Shown piece by piece: positions 9,901 through 19,633 of a stretch of DNA of 64,000 bases. The position numbers were made by a program, and so were the translations under genes. Each line of letters starts with the position of its first letter. Within the stretch, counting starts at the first letter, position 1. This DNA is from Thermoplasmatota archaeon (GTDB lineage Archaea > Thermoplasmatota > E2 > UBA202 > JdFR-43): the NCBI GenBank assembly GCA_029258955.1, contig JAPDJT010000028.1, positions 1 to 64,000 of the forward strand, written 5' to 3'. The notes beneath the pieces were generated by a model that saw nothing but the letters and a program-made list of their open reading frames with translations, was not told where the DNA came from and ran no database searches.

Positions 9901-12900
9901 GGCGCAAATATTACATTAAAGATTATGGATGAACCAATTATAGAGAAGAACGAAACAAAGAACGAATCAGAATGTGCAGTTGGCATAAGATATGCAAAAA
10001 TATACTTCAGATATGAATATCACAATTATACAACAGGCATAACAGAATATTATCCAAGTGGACCAGATGATTATTATTATACTGATTATGGAGTAGCAAT
10101 TCCTGTCTGGAATGTAACAGGAAATGAGATGTGGTGGTGGCTTATCAATGCCACACAAATCAATATTTCATTTAATGAAGAATGTCGCCATGACTTATAT
10201 TACTTCTATGATGCTTCAGATTGGCTCGATAGTACAAATGAATTTGAGATATATCATAGAACATTCTATGTTGATACACGCCCGCCAGTTATTACAAAGG
10301 AGCATCCAGAACATGGCTATTATGACGCACCCGGCATAATAATATTACATGGATGGAGCCCATACAGATGGGATTTCGTTAATGGATTAAATGGACTAGA
10401 TGCGGAATCTCCATATGAGTATCCATATGAAATTTACCCAGACTTTGGTAAAGAATATATGATATGGGATGCAGATACAGAGTATAAGAACTGGACAGAC
10501 GAAGAAAATTACACATACTGGAAGTTAATAGATATGGAAACAGGAAAAGCAAAATGGTACCATATATTGAATTACACACTTACATTGAATATATCAAATG
10601 AGACCTTTGGTTTCAAATATATTGAGTATGCATATAATGAATCTGGAGTATTTAACCCAGATGAAGCAATGTACGCACCAAATGGTTCATACTGGTATGA
10701 AGTATATCCAACATATCTTGGACAGTGTGTTGCATGTAATGGCTATCAAATAACCAACTGGACAGATAACGGCAATGGCTATCTTGATAAAGGAGATTAT
10801 ATTAACATAACAGTTTATAATACAACAAATGAAACAAGATGGTATGTTGAAGATATTGCAGTTGATATAACACTTGAGCCAGTAGATTATCTGAAAGTAT
10901 GCACTCCAATTGAATTAAGAGCCGAGGATCAAGGATTTGCAACCAAATTAGTTGATCAAGAGCAAACAGAACATCCATGCTTCGATTTGTTACAGCCAAG
11001 AGAAGGTTATCCAATAAAGTGGGATTATCAGGGCTTTAAGCCACAGATACCAGAAGTTGAAGGTGAGCCAGGAAAAGTAAGACTAAGTGCAATAAGCCTA
11101 GGATTGTGGAATAATAAAGAGCCAGCTAATGTAACTGTTTATATCTATGATGAGAACTGGACAGAAATTGCAAACGTAACTAAGGAAGTGCCAGTTAATG
11201 GTGGACCAGTTCCATCATATATACCACTCGAGGTGGCTGGACAATGGGTGCAGTTTGAATTTGATACAAAATATGGTCATGATATAATATTAGATAAGAA
11301 TAAGACATATTACATTGCTGTAACATGCGATAAGGAAGATACAGTACACTGGTATTTCGAATGCTATGATGAAGACTTATATCCAAATGGAACTGCTGTT
11401 ATGGATAACACAACATTTGAGAACTTCGATTGGACATTCAAGACAGAATATAGAGTGCATACAGAATGCGTTGCGGGCATAGAGGGCATATACTGGGCAT
11501 ATGTATACAATGATATATGGCATCCAATGAATATGACAGATTATCCAGACGAATATATTGAAGAATATGGAGAAGATAGTGTGATGATTATAAATATAAG
11601 TAAGTATTATGACGATGATGTAATTGAAGAAGAATTTGGAGGACATTACTTATGGTATTGGATTAATAAGAGTATTACATATATACACTTCTATGAAGAA
11701 TGTCGCCATGACCTATATTACTGGGCTAAGGATAATGTATGTCATCATACACCTGTATATCATCAGGTATACTTCCTTGATGATACAGAACCAGTTGTAG
11801 AAAAAATCCATCCAGATCATGGCTATTATGAGCCATTAAATGAATCCTTTGAGTATTGCTTCCTGCCACCAGGTTGGACAGAATGGAGCTATGCATGGAT
11901 TCCAGATTATGGTCAGGATGATTTGCCGGTAACATGGCAGCAGACATCATGGGAGAATCACACTAAAGCATGGGCACGCTATCATGGAAATTACTCTGCA
12001 GTATGCAGGCCATATGATATTGGGGTGGTAAGTAATGAGACATTGGTTGAACAATGGACATGGCTAATTACGCCACAAATTATTTTGCCAGCAGAAGCAA
12101 CAATAACATTCTATCATCGCGCCAATGATACAGCAAATGACACATTGCCAAATTACCTCATGATTTCAACTGTTGATAAGAGACAAGAAGACTTGCAACC
12201 GGAAGACTTTGAGACACTTATAGAGTTCCCAGCAGGCAGTTTGCCAAGTGATTGGACAAAAGTAGAAGTTGATTTATCAGATTATGCTGGAAAGCCTGTA
12301 TATATAGCATGGGTGTATCACAGCAAAGTAGGGCATTTCAATGTCAGCATTAATGAAACAACCAATAAGACATATTATTATGGAGAGACATGGTATTTGG
12401 ACAAAGTAAGAATTACTCCTGCATATCTCCGCTGCTGTGCCCGGATAAATCTTACAGCAGAAGATTATCCACCAGAAAAGACGATTGATCAACAACAGAT
12501 AACTTATGAAGACTACAAGAATATTTATCTCACTTATTATGCTTCACAAGGCTTCACTCCATATTATCCAGTAATAGATGCTGTACAGCTTGCCCTATGG
12601 GGTCCAACATGTGCAAATGTAACAGTGAGGATATATTATGGAGCACAAGAATTAGGAAATACAACTTTATTCCTACCACCAATGGGTTCTCCAGATGAAC
12701 CTGTGTGGGTACAATTCCACTTTGAGGCGCCAATAATATTGCCAACGTATCATCTTGAAGGAAATGGATACGATTACCATATTATTGTATCAGCAGACAA
12801 TGAATACTACTGGTTCTATAACTCCTCCTCAGATTCCTACTCAGCTGGCGAAGGATACTGGTACCTTAATTATATTGGTGATTTCGCCTTCAAGACAGAA

Positions 12901-15900
12901 TATTATGACTTTGGATGTGTAGCTGGCTTAGAAGGAATATATTGGGGCTATGAATACAATGGAGCATGGCATCCAAATAGCATGGATGATAACACAACAT
13001 TGCATGGAGATGTTATAAATATAAGCAAGTATTACAATGATACAGTCATTCAGAATGAATTTGATGGACACTATCTTTGGTATGTATATAATGATAGCTT
13101 AGGCATACACTTCTATGAAGAATGTCGCCATGACCTATATTACTGGGCTAAGGATAATGTATGTCATCATACACCTGTATATCATCAGGTATATTATGTT
13201 GATAATAGCGAGCCAATAATAGATGTAGAATATCCAGATTGCGGTTACAGAAATGCAACAGTTTATGAGAAAGCTGACTTAGTATTCATAGTTGACACCT
13301 CTGAAAGCATGGCAAAAGAATGGACAATCTTAGACAGCACACTATCAGGCATAATAAATGATTTGATAAGCGCTGGAAGAGACATTAATGTAACTGTATA
13401 TGCATTAAATGGCACACTCCCAGATTATCCAACAGCAAACATCTCTGCTTATCTGAAGAATCTCACAGTTGTTTGGTATAATGGAGAGAATATCTCAGTT
13501 GATAACATAACTGGTGGATTGTCTGCAGACAGAGAGACATGGGCACCTGCTGCAGCATGGGCAGCACAATTCCATCCATGGAGAAATGATACAATTAAGA
13601 TAATTGTTGTAATAAGCGATGAAAATGCATATAATGGAGCACCTTCCGATAGCGAGGACTGGCAGGCAGTATATGAAGCAAGAGACATATGCATAAACGA
13701 GGAAGTGGCAGTCTTTGGTTTCTATAGCACAGGAAGAGAGCCAATTGAAAATTATGTGCTGCCAGATGTAAAAGAACAAATGGAGAATTTATCAATTCCA
13801 ACCTTGGAGAATTTGAGTATAACAATACCAGGCGTCTACAATTTAAGCGATGCAGATGCATTTACAAGTGCATTAATGAACATAGTAAATGTATCAATGA
13901 GAACAAGAACATATCTAAGAATGGGGGCAAAGATATGGATTAATGCCACAGATATGCCAGATAATGAATGTTCAGCGGGTTTAGCAGGCATATACTGGAG
14001 ATGGGAATATGAAGATAAGAAATACCCAAATGAAGAAGACTATAATAATTGGCAGGATGGATATACATGGCCATATCCATCAAATGTTGATGACATAGTT
14101 TACATGTATGATGAATACTGGTTTGTAGATACAGATGGATGCATTAATATAAGCTTTGATGAAGAATGCATACATACATTGTATTGGTTTGCAAAAGATA
14201 CAGTTTGCCACAGCACACCAATATATAACGAAACATACTATGTAGATGGAACACCACCAGATACAACAATAGAGGATATGACAACCAACTGTACGGAGGG
14301 ACCACATTATATAATAGAGGAGGGACATAGTTATTGGCAGGCATGCGACTGGATTAACATATCATTCAATGTAACAAATCCAGGAGAAGAGCCATGTAAG
14401 TATCCAGAAACAATTATAGTAAATGGAACCCCAGTACCAGGTATCTATACATTTGTAAGATATGAAAGAAAGATATGGAATGATAGCTTAGGAGACTTTG
14501 AAATCATTAAGTATCCATCCTCATTAAGCGATGAATTGCCAGAATGGGCAAATGGAATAGAAGAATGGTTTGGAGAATACTGGTATAACATCTCCATTAC
14601 AAAATACATTAATATAACAGAGGGCTGCAATCATACAATATATTACTTCTCAAAGGATCCGCTTTGTAATACAGAAGAGATACATACAATAGAAGTGCAC
14701 GTTGACGATGCCCCACCAAAGACAGAGCATTACTTTGTACCATCAGTATACTTTGAGAGTATTTGGGCAAATAAAGTAATATATCTCATAGGTAAGAACA
14801 CATTAATTGGCTTGGATGCAGAAGATTATCCAATAGGATGTGATTCAGGAGTTGAGACAACATGGTATAGGATTTGGAGATATGATCCAGAGACTGGCGA
14901 ATTTAACATTGATTTGACAGGTGGATGGGTTGAATATGATGGATTGATTAATCTTTCAGAACTTGTGGGAGATGAAGATGTCTGTGGTGCATATGAAATC
15001 TGGTATTACAGCGAGGATAACTGTTGCCATGTTGAAGACAAGCATCTATTTGATGTAATTGTAGATTGCTTGCCGCCAGATACAACTAAAGAATTTGCAG
15101 GAAAATATGTAAAGGGCAAGATAGAGAACATATCTGTAACATTTGTCGGAAGAGATACAATAATATGGCTTAATTCAACAGATATATGGCTTGCAGAGAC
15201 ACAGGAGTGGAGAAGCGGAGTAGACACAATTTACTGGAGAATAGTAAATGAGACAGTAGATGAAACATTCTTTGCAACGAATCCTGATGATGAGGCAAAA
15301 GACTTCTCATATCCAATACATATGGCAGATCTGATTGACCTACTTGGACTCAAAGATGATAGATATGACTTCTTCCACTGGGCTGTTGATAGAGTAGGTA
15401 ATGAAGAACAGAGCCATCACAAGCAGTGGATAATAATAGATGTATCTCCACCAGAACAGACAATTGAGCCAATAATACCATATACAAGAGAGAAGACACC
15501 ATTCCTGATAAATGGAACAGTTGCTGAAAATGGACCATATGGAGGCGTTGGCTTGAGCAGAATAGACATCTACTACAGGTATAGACCAGATAATGATAGC
15601 GAATGGAGCGAACCAGTACTTATTTACTCCAAAGTATATGATCCAGATGATAGAGTACAATATGATGAATTTAGCTTCCTCTTCAACGCACCAGAAGGTG
15701 GAGGATATTATAGATTCTATTCAAATGCTATTGATTTGCTTGGCAATAATGAGTCACAGAGCTTAGATGTGGAAGATTATGAAGCAGAATGTTATGTAAA
15801 GAAAGACACAGAGCCACCAGAAGTTGTAAAGACAGATGGTGAGCCAAAGTGTGAGATAATTGTAGAGGGAGAGCCAATAACAGCATTAACATGGGATACG

Positions 15901-16743
15901 CCAATTTACATTGATGTAACTGACTTGCCAGATCCAATAAATGCAAGTGGTGTAGAGATATTAAGAATTGCATTTACAACATCTGCAGATGGTCCGGCAA
16001 GCGATGAATGGTTTGATGTACCGAAATATCTATGGGAAGTAGTTGAGGAAGGTAATTCAGGATATTACAAGATAAGGTACACATTCACATTAGAAGAATA
16101 TAGAATCGCCGCCAATTTACAGTCTGGAGTAATGTATCACATCTATGTATATGCAGAAGACAAGGAAGGATATGGAAATGAAACAAAGGCTCAGAAACTC
16201 ATTATAGATGACACACCACCAACAACCACTATAACATTAGAATGTGATGGCACAATGCCATTTAACATAACTGTTTCAGCATATGATTACAGAGGAATAG
16301 GCAATATTACATTGTACTTCAGATACAGTCCAGATAATTCAACATGGACAGAATGGATGCCATATGGAAGTGTTGAAAATGTGGGCTGTGGAGAAGAATG
16401 GTTCAATTATACATGGCTATTCATATACAATCCAGATGGAGGATATTACAAGCCTGGATACTATGAATTCTATGCATATGCAGAAGACAGCTTAGGAAAT
16501 GCGAAGGACAATCCAGAAATTACAAATGTAACAGCAGAAGCAAGATGTTATGTTGAGCCATTGCCAGAAGACTTCAATGCAGATGGACACGTAGATGTAT
16601 ATGATTTGCTAAATATCATTAATAATTGGGGCATAGATGAGAGCAGTCCAGAGTGGGAAGAAGTGCAACAATATGATTTGGACAATAGTGGAGACATTGG
16701 CTTAGGAGACCTAATTGCCTTAATAAAAGAATGGACTGGATAA
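6964..16743 (+). CDS. Giant secreted VWA/Ig-repeat protein with C-terminal dockerin
   Basis: 3259 aa from the ATG at 6964, chosen because a strong Shine-Dalgarno (AAGGGGGG) precedes it; an upstream in-frame ATG at 6937 would add 9 residues. Signal peptide about 1-42 (ends PAEAQ). Then a carboxypeptidase-regulatory-like module (about 43-145), many Ig-like modules with cysteine-containing linkers, two choice-of-anchor/jelly-roll-like modules (about 695-850 and 1670-1820), a von Willebrand A domain with a DTSES MIDAS motif (about 2105-2290), further Ig-like modules, and a dockerin (about 3200-3259; loops DFNADGHVDVYD and DLDNSGDIGLGD, ending WTG). No membrane helix, so attachment presumably goes through the dockerin. 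Co-transcribed with the double-cohesin scaffold 16 bases downstream. Confidence 0.9.
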   Translation: MNSGINMKDRGIDKKKLVVTVIALAMSLSAFSLLVMQPAEAQVGEPYVITGYVKYEDGTPVANALVWLKDVDTGVENQTYTDASGRYVISFIRGDECFEGDWLIGRANDSDGYQGTNDTYFNFTIWTVYGWTSRDTQWLNFTIDTPITTKTITDVCPERNYDEPRSRSWITSDAIFNFTATDELTEGGVNATYVRIWYNGEWYPAPGTGKGKDNNFWVYGTDVPDNFTFNDLNELFGIPVEEGGIYYVEYYSDDANETEEYTHNQTHIIDDTPPVYEINFGTTIYKTYDGERYPVLKSCDPIEIHVNDSDGSGVTELKISVYRGDSPYGTFTLVEGPIIIYDNDLLDENDEFGKISYTLEVCDVDCFHKIVIERWDCVGNYAKSEEYFIIDATPPTVTKEIGKPYVEPGVNGPYSWVNFSTPFWINATDDGCLGGVGVDYIWLTIWNDPNITGDSDFVGCWIWNKTMGDYEYIESTENFKVYDGSDWDLNEIEGVVSIKFRFAEECLHEIHFGAVDKLGNEAPEQEQRHYVDNTPPGIMKRVPKVVMVEQTEWNNASWVNTSYEELTENWQSFIATWSYIDAVSIYINGTVDVAYPTIVEIWDATRTEKLAETEPINISGEYHGWVQLHLLNRLYVTHGETYWIRVNSTQWMPLQWNASDNNPYPDGYAIVNGVENYSWDFTFKIEYYPYFKPLLLEDFTNGIPTDWYNTYDPWSGYVWKVEYTDDAGGTIPEAIVYWADVSDGDMLYTTAINTTGYTSLILSFKTFVDDWDGANHSYTLHVATSTDASTWNDVWSISPTEDYGPSTENIVLTSADGVGSPTLYIAFIFTGDNLGLDYWCIDDVVLYAQPLYSYFNSTISWDGLNDTYITSEAFFNLTAWDEGCNDGVGLDSLEYRIWKWDYDNEMWILQQDWTNYTGEFNIPDNCTHKIEIRAKDLLGNTRIIEQIHHVDNLPPRIDLLLPECEYYYNETEDKEYLQAGANITLKIMDEPIIEKNETKNESECAVGIRYAKIYFRYEYHNYTTGITEYYPSGPDDYYYTDYGVAIPVWNVTGNEMWWWLINATQINISFNEECRHDLYYFYDASDWLDSTNEFEIYHRTFYVDTRPPVITKEHPEHGYYDAPGIIILHGWSPYRWDFVNGLNGLDAESPYEYPYEIYPDFGKEYMIWDADTEYKNWTDEENYTYWKLIDMETGKAKWYHILNYTLTLNISNETFGFKYIEYAYNESGVFNPDEAMYAPNGSYWYEVYPTYLGQCVACNGYQITNWTDNGNGYLDKGDYINITVYNTTNETRWYVEDIAVDITLEPVDYLKVCTPIELRAEDQGFATKLVDQEQTEHPCFDLLQPREGYPIKWDYQGFKPQIPEVEGEPGKVRLSAISLGLWNNKEPANVTVYIYDENWTEIANVTKEVPVNGGPVPSYIPLEVAGQWVQFEFDTKYGHDIILDKNKTYYIAVTCDKEDTVHWYFECYDEDLYPNGTAVMDNTTFENFDWTFKTEYRVHTECVAGIEGIYWAYVYNDIWHPMNMTDYPDEYIEEYGEDSVMIINISKYYDDDVIEEEFGGHYLWYWINKSITYIHFYEECRHDLYYWAKDNVCHHTPVYHQVYFLDDTEPVVEKIHPDHGYYEPLNESFEYCFLPPGWTEWSYAWIPDYGQDDLPVTWQQTSWENHTKAWARYHGNYSAVCRPYDIGVVSNETLVEQWTWLITPQIILPAEATITFYHRANDTANDTLPNYLMISTVDKRQEDLQPEDFETLIEFPAGSLPSDWTKVEVDLSDYAGKPVYIAWVYHSKVGHFNVSINETTNKTYYYGETWYLDKVRITPAYLRCCARINLTAEDYPPEKTIDQQQITYEDYKNIYLTYYASQGFTPYYPVIDAVQLALWGPTCANVTVRIYYGAQELGNTTLFLPPMGSPDEPVWVQFHFEAPIILPTYHLEGNGYDYHIIVSADNEYYWFYNSSSDSYSAGEGYWYLNYIGDFAFKTEYYDFGCVAGLEGIYWGYEYNGAWHPNSMDDNTTLHGDVINISKYYNDTVIQNEFDGHYLWYVYNDSLGIHFYEECRHDLYYWAKDNVCHHTPVYHQVYYVDNSEPIIDVEYPDCGYRNATVYEKADLVFIVDTSESMAKEWTILDSTLSGIINDLISAGRDINVTVYALNGTLPDYPTANISAYLKNLTVVWYNGENISVDNITGGLSADRETWAPAAAWAAQFHPWRNDTIKIIVVISDENAYNGAPSDSEDWQAVYEARDICINEEVAVFGFYSTGREPIENYVLPDVKEQMENLSIPTLENLSITIPGVYNLSDADAFTSALMNIVNVSMRTRTYLRMGAKIWINATDMPDNECSAGLAGIYWRWEYEDKKYPNEEDYNNWQDGYTWPYPSNVDDIVYMYDEYWFVDTDGCINISFDEECIHTLYWFAKDTVCHSTPIYNETYYVDGTPPDTTIEDMTTNCTEGPHYIIEEGHSYWQACDWINISFNVTNPGEEPCKYPETIIVNGTPVPGIYTFVRYERKIWNDSLGDFEIIKYPSSLSDELPEWANGIEEWFGEYWYNISITKYINITEGCNHTIYYFSKDPLCNTEEIHTIEVHVDDAPPKTEHYFVPSVYFESIWANKVIYLIGKNTLIGLDAEDYPIGCDSGVETTWYRIWRYDPETGEFNIDLTGGWVEYDGLINLSELVGDEDVCGAYEIWYYSEDNCCHVEDKHLFDVIVDCLPPDTTKEFAGKYVKGKIENISVTFVGRDTIIWLNSTDIWLAETQEWRSGVDTIYWRIVNETVDETFFATNPDDEAKDFSYPIHMADLIDLLGLKDDRYDFFHWAVDRVGNEEQSHHKQWIIIDVSPPEQTIEPIIPYTREKTPFLINGTVAENGPYGGVGLSRIDIYYRYRPDNDSEWSEPVLIYSKVYDPDDRVQYDEFSFLFNAPEGGGYYRFYSNAIDLLGNNESQSLDVEDYEAECYVKKDTEPPEVVKTDGEPKCEIIVEGEPITALTWDTPIYIDVTDLPDPINASGVEILRIAFTTSADGPASDEWFDVPKYLWEVVEEGNSGYYKIRYTFTLEEYRIAANLQSGVMYHIYVYAEDKEGYGNETKAQKLIIDDTPPTTTITLECDGTMPFNITVSAYDYRGIGNITLYFRYSPDNSTWTEWMPYGSVENVGCGEEWFNYTWLFIYNPDGGYYKPGYYEFYAYAEDSLGNAKDNPEITNVTAEARCYVEPLPEDFNADGHVDVYDLLNIINNWGIDESSPEWEEVQQYDLDNSGDIGLGDLIALIKEWTG
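7558..7620. repeat. 63-bp identical segment, second copy
   Basis: Identical to 5341-5403 in the upstream dockerin gene. Confidence 0.9.
11683..11771. repeat. 89-bp perfect internal repeat, copy 1
   Basis: Identical to 13105-13193 (offset 1422, in frame). It encodes the HDLYYWAKDNVCHHTP segment that closes an Ig-like module of the giant protein. Confidence 0.9.
13105..13193. repeat. 89-bp perfect internal repeat, copy 2
   Basis: Identical to 11683-11771. The surrounding module is similar but not identical. Confidence 0.9.
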
Positions 16744-16759
16744 ATAAGGAGGGATAAAT

Positions 16760-19369
16760 ATGATAATGAAAGGCATGAGAAAATCGATAGCCGTTCTTTC
16801 GCCCCTTCTCCTAATTTTATTTGCTTTCCAAATTGTAACAGCTGAAAATATCGGAGAAATGAAGTTGATACCAGAGAAAAATGTAGTTTATGCAGGAGAC
16901 ATTTTTACTGTTGATATTTATATAAATGCTTCTGATGTAATTAAATTTGCAGAGACAAGTATATCATTTAACGCAAGCTTGTTGGAAGCAATAAGTGTAG
17001 AGAATGGAGATTTATTTACCATATGGTTAGATGATTTGGTGCCAGGAGGAACCATTCAAATTGACAATATAAATGGAACTATTAGACATATAATGGGTAG
17101 CTCTCCTCCAGATTCTGCACAAAATGAAGGTATTTTTGCAAGAATTACATTTAAAGCTAAAAATGCAAGCGGAATAACTAATCTAGAATTTATAGAAAAT
17201 GAAACTTCGTTTGTAGTTGGAAATCAGGCTTATAATGCTTCCCAATTTACACTTTATACAGCACAAATAATCGTAAATCCAGTTGATGTTACTGTTGAGC
17301 CAACAAAGAAGCTTATAGGAAATGAAACACTGGCAGTAAATATCACAGTAAATCCACATAATCAAACTATGATTGGGGCATCCTGCATATTGCACTTTAA
17401 TCCAAATGTATTGCAGGTGATAAGTTTTGAATATGGAGATTTATTTGCAACAAATATTGGAGAGAATACACTAATTAACAACACAGCTGGAAAAGTAGGG
17501 CCTATTGCAGTAGTCGATCTAGAAGGAGTTAATGAATCTGGTACAATTATAACAATTTATTTCCAACCAGTAGCAACTGGATATTCGTATCTTAATTTAA
17601 CAAATGTAGAAGTAAAGGATTTGGACAATAAAGATATGGCTTTCTTTGCAACAAATTCTACTGTTGAGGTTGATTTGACACCTCCAACTGTTGATTTTGA
17701 AGTTGGACAGCCTTACTATACTGATGGAATAAACAATTACATTACTTCCTCAACACCGCTTTATATAAATGCAAGTGATGCGCATAACTATACGATTCAT
17801 TATAGAATAAATAATGGAACAGAGGAGATTGGAGATATGAACCAAAATGTCATACTATTCTTAAACAACTACACAGATGGAGCATATACAATTGAATATT
17901 GGGCTGTTGATGAACTAGGAAATGAAGCTATTCATCAATCCATTGATGTATATCTGGATAATACTCCGCCAGAGACAAGTGCAGTTTTAACGCCAGCTCA
18001 ACCAAATGGAGAAAATGGATGGTATATAAGCAATGTTAGTTTGGTTTTGACAGCAAATGATACAGGAAGTGATGTCGATACCATATATTACAAGATAAAT
18101 GATGGAGAATGGAATGAATATAATGAAAATCTATCCTTTACAGAAGAAGGCATATATATTATTTATTACTATGCTGTAGATAATCTAGGAAATAGTGAAG
18201 CAGAAAAAAGCATTGAAATAAAAATAGATAAGACTGCACCAATTCTTGATTATAACATAACAGGTGAAGAAGGGGATAACGGGTGGTATATAGGCAATGT
18301 AATTCTTCAACTTATTGCAGAGGATGCGCCAGCTGGCATACAAGAATTTAAGTATAGAATAAATAATGGTGAATGGCAAATCTATAATGAATCAATTGAA
18401 ATATCAGAAGATGGTGTATATGTAATAGATTTCTATGCTAAAGATTATGCTGGAAACAATGCTTCAATAGAAATAACAATTAAAGTAGATAAAACACCAC
18501 CATCTGCAACCCATACATTGCAGGGCACATATGAAGAAGGAAAATATACAACAGATGTTAAAGTAACATTGACTGCAACAGATAATAAAGCAGGAGTAAA
18601 AGAAATTAGATATAGATTAGATGGTACAAGTTATACAATAACTGGTACATCAGGAAGCTTTACAGTATCTGCTGAAGGTGTGCATATAATTGAATATTAT
18701 GCAGTTGATAATGCTGGAAATACAGGTGCGAAAAAGCAAGTAAGCTTTACCATTGAAAAGAACAAAAAACCAATTGCAGATTTCACTTACACTCCACAAC
18801 AACCAACAGATTTGGATACAATAACATTTGCAGATGCTTCCAATGATCCAGATGGAAGCATTGTTTCATGGCTTTGGGACTTTGGAGATGGAAACACAAG
18901 CACAGAACAAAATCCAACTCATAAATATGCAGACAATGGAACATATGTTGTAAAACTTACAGTTACAGATGATAAAGGAGCAACAAGTTACACAACAAAA
19001 ATAATTGAAGTAGCAAATGTTCCACCAACAGTTGCAATAACATATGAGCCAGGAAAGCCAGAAGTAAAGAAAGAAATTAAATTTAAAGCAATTGCAACAG
19101 ACGATGATGGTTACATTGTAAATTACACATGGGACTTTGGAGATGGAAACACAAGCTATGGAAAAAATGTAACACATGTATACATCAAAGAAGGTAATTA
19201 TACAGTAAAGCTTATAGTTAAGGATAATGACGGTGCAACAACAGAGAAAACAATATATGTTAATGTCATTAAACCAACAATGGTATGGTGGCCATATGTA
19301 CTTGCATTGATAGTACTGATAATAATAGCTATAATAGTAGTTGCAGTGTGGAAGAAAAGACAGAAGTAA
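16760..19369 (+). CDS. Membrane-anchored double-cohesin scaffold protein
   Basis: 869 aa. The ATG is preceded by AAGGAGGG at 16747-16754. Signal peptide (about 1-28), cohesin 1 (about 33-160; GDIFTVDIYINAS, ARITFKAK), cohesin 2 (about 170-300; NPNVLQVISFEYGD, IITIYFQPVATG), four Ig-like/OmpL47-type modules (about 305-670; YYKINDGEWNEY type), two PKD domains (about 672-840, DNA identical to 6285-6708) and a C-terminal helix ending WKKRQK (about 842-869). Two cohesins plus an anchor give the layout of a small anchoring scaffoldin. It directly follows the giant dockerin gene in one operon, so that protein is its most obvious ligand (inference). Confidence 0.88.
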   Translation: MIMKGMRKSIAVLSPLLLILFAFQIVTAENIGEMKLIPEKNVVYAGDIFTVDIYINASDVIKFAETSISFNASLLEAISVENGDLFTIWLDDLVPGGTIQIDNINGTIRHIMGSSPPDSAQNEGIFARITFKAKNASGITNLEFIENETSFVVGNQAYNASQFTLYTAQIIVNPVDVTVEPTKKLIGNETLAVNITVNPHNQTMIGASCILHFNPNVLQVISFEYGDLFATNIGENTLINNTAGKVGPIAVVDLEGVNESGTIITIYFQPVATGYSYLNLTNVEVKDLDNKDMAFFATNSTVEVDLTPPTVDFEVGQPYYTDGINNYITSSTPLYINASDAHNYTIHYRINNGTEEIGDMNQNVILFLNNYTDGAYTIEYWAVDELGNEAIHQSIDVYLDNTPPETSAVLTPAQPNGENGWYISNVSLVLTANDTGSDVDTIYYKINDGEWNEYNENLSFTEEGIYIIYYYAVDNLGNSEAEKSIEIKIDKTAPILDYNITGEEGDNGWYIGNVILQLIAEDAPAGIQEFKYRINNGEWQIYNESIEISEDGVYVIDFYAKDYAGNNASIEITIKVDKTPPSATHTLQGTYEEGKYTTDVKVTLTATDNKAGVKEIRYRLDGTSYTITGTSGSFTVSAEGVHIIEYYAVDNAGNTGAKKQVSFTIEKNKKPIADFTYTPQQPTDLDTITFADASNDPDGSIVSWLWDFGDGNTSTEQNPTHKYADNGTYVVKLTVTDDKGATSYTTKIIEVANVPPTVAITYEPGKPEVKKEIKFKAIATDDDGYIVNYTWDFGDGNTSYGKNVTHVYIKEGNYTVKLIVKDNDGATTEKTIYVNVIKPTMVWWPYVLALIVLIIIAIIVVAVWKKRQK
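18759..19182. repeat. 424-bp perfect duplication, copy 2 (PKD pair)
   Basis: Identical to 6285-6708. Divergence starts at 19183, within the codons after the second PKD domain. Confidence 0.95.
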
Positions 19370-19633
19370 TTTCCTCCTTTATTTTTTAATTTTTATATAT
19401 AGCATGAATAAATGAAAAATAATTGCTATTGACTGTGTGAGGAGAATTTACTAAACAATTCTATTTCTCACTTATTTCAAAAATTGTGAGATATGCTATA
19501 AATCTCATTTATAATCAAATAGCAACAATTCATTTCATTCATTTGACACTGTTAAAACAAATTTTATTCGAGAAATGATTTGTGAAAATTTAAATATGGA
19601 AAGATATTACAATAGTAAAAAGGAGGGTTAGGA
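19370..19633. other. Noncoding gap with T-rich terminator-like run and a nested inverted repeat
   Basis: 264 bases without a credible gene. A T-rich tract (about 19370-19395) follows the scaffold stop and could terminate transcription. Bases about 19406-19431 and 19513-19545 form imperfect inverted arms (both read AATGAA...TTGCTATT towards the centre), with the inner pair TGAGAT/ATCTCA at about 19487-19506. A promoter for the next gene lies at the right end. Confidence 0.55.
19589..19599 (+). promoter_or_regulatory. TATA box for the single-cohesin gene
   Basis: TTTAAATATGG followed by a strong Shine-Dalgarno AGGAGGG (19621-19627) six bases before the ATG at 19634. Confidence 0.55.

Noticed and set aside
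6392-19177. Two identical 103-codon cysteine-rich minus-strand ORFs (6392-6703 and 18866-19177)
   Set aside because: They are antisense shadows of the identical PKD coding repeat; identity follows from the DNA duplication.
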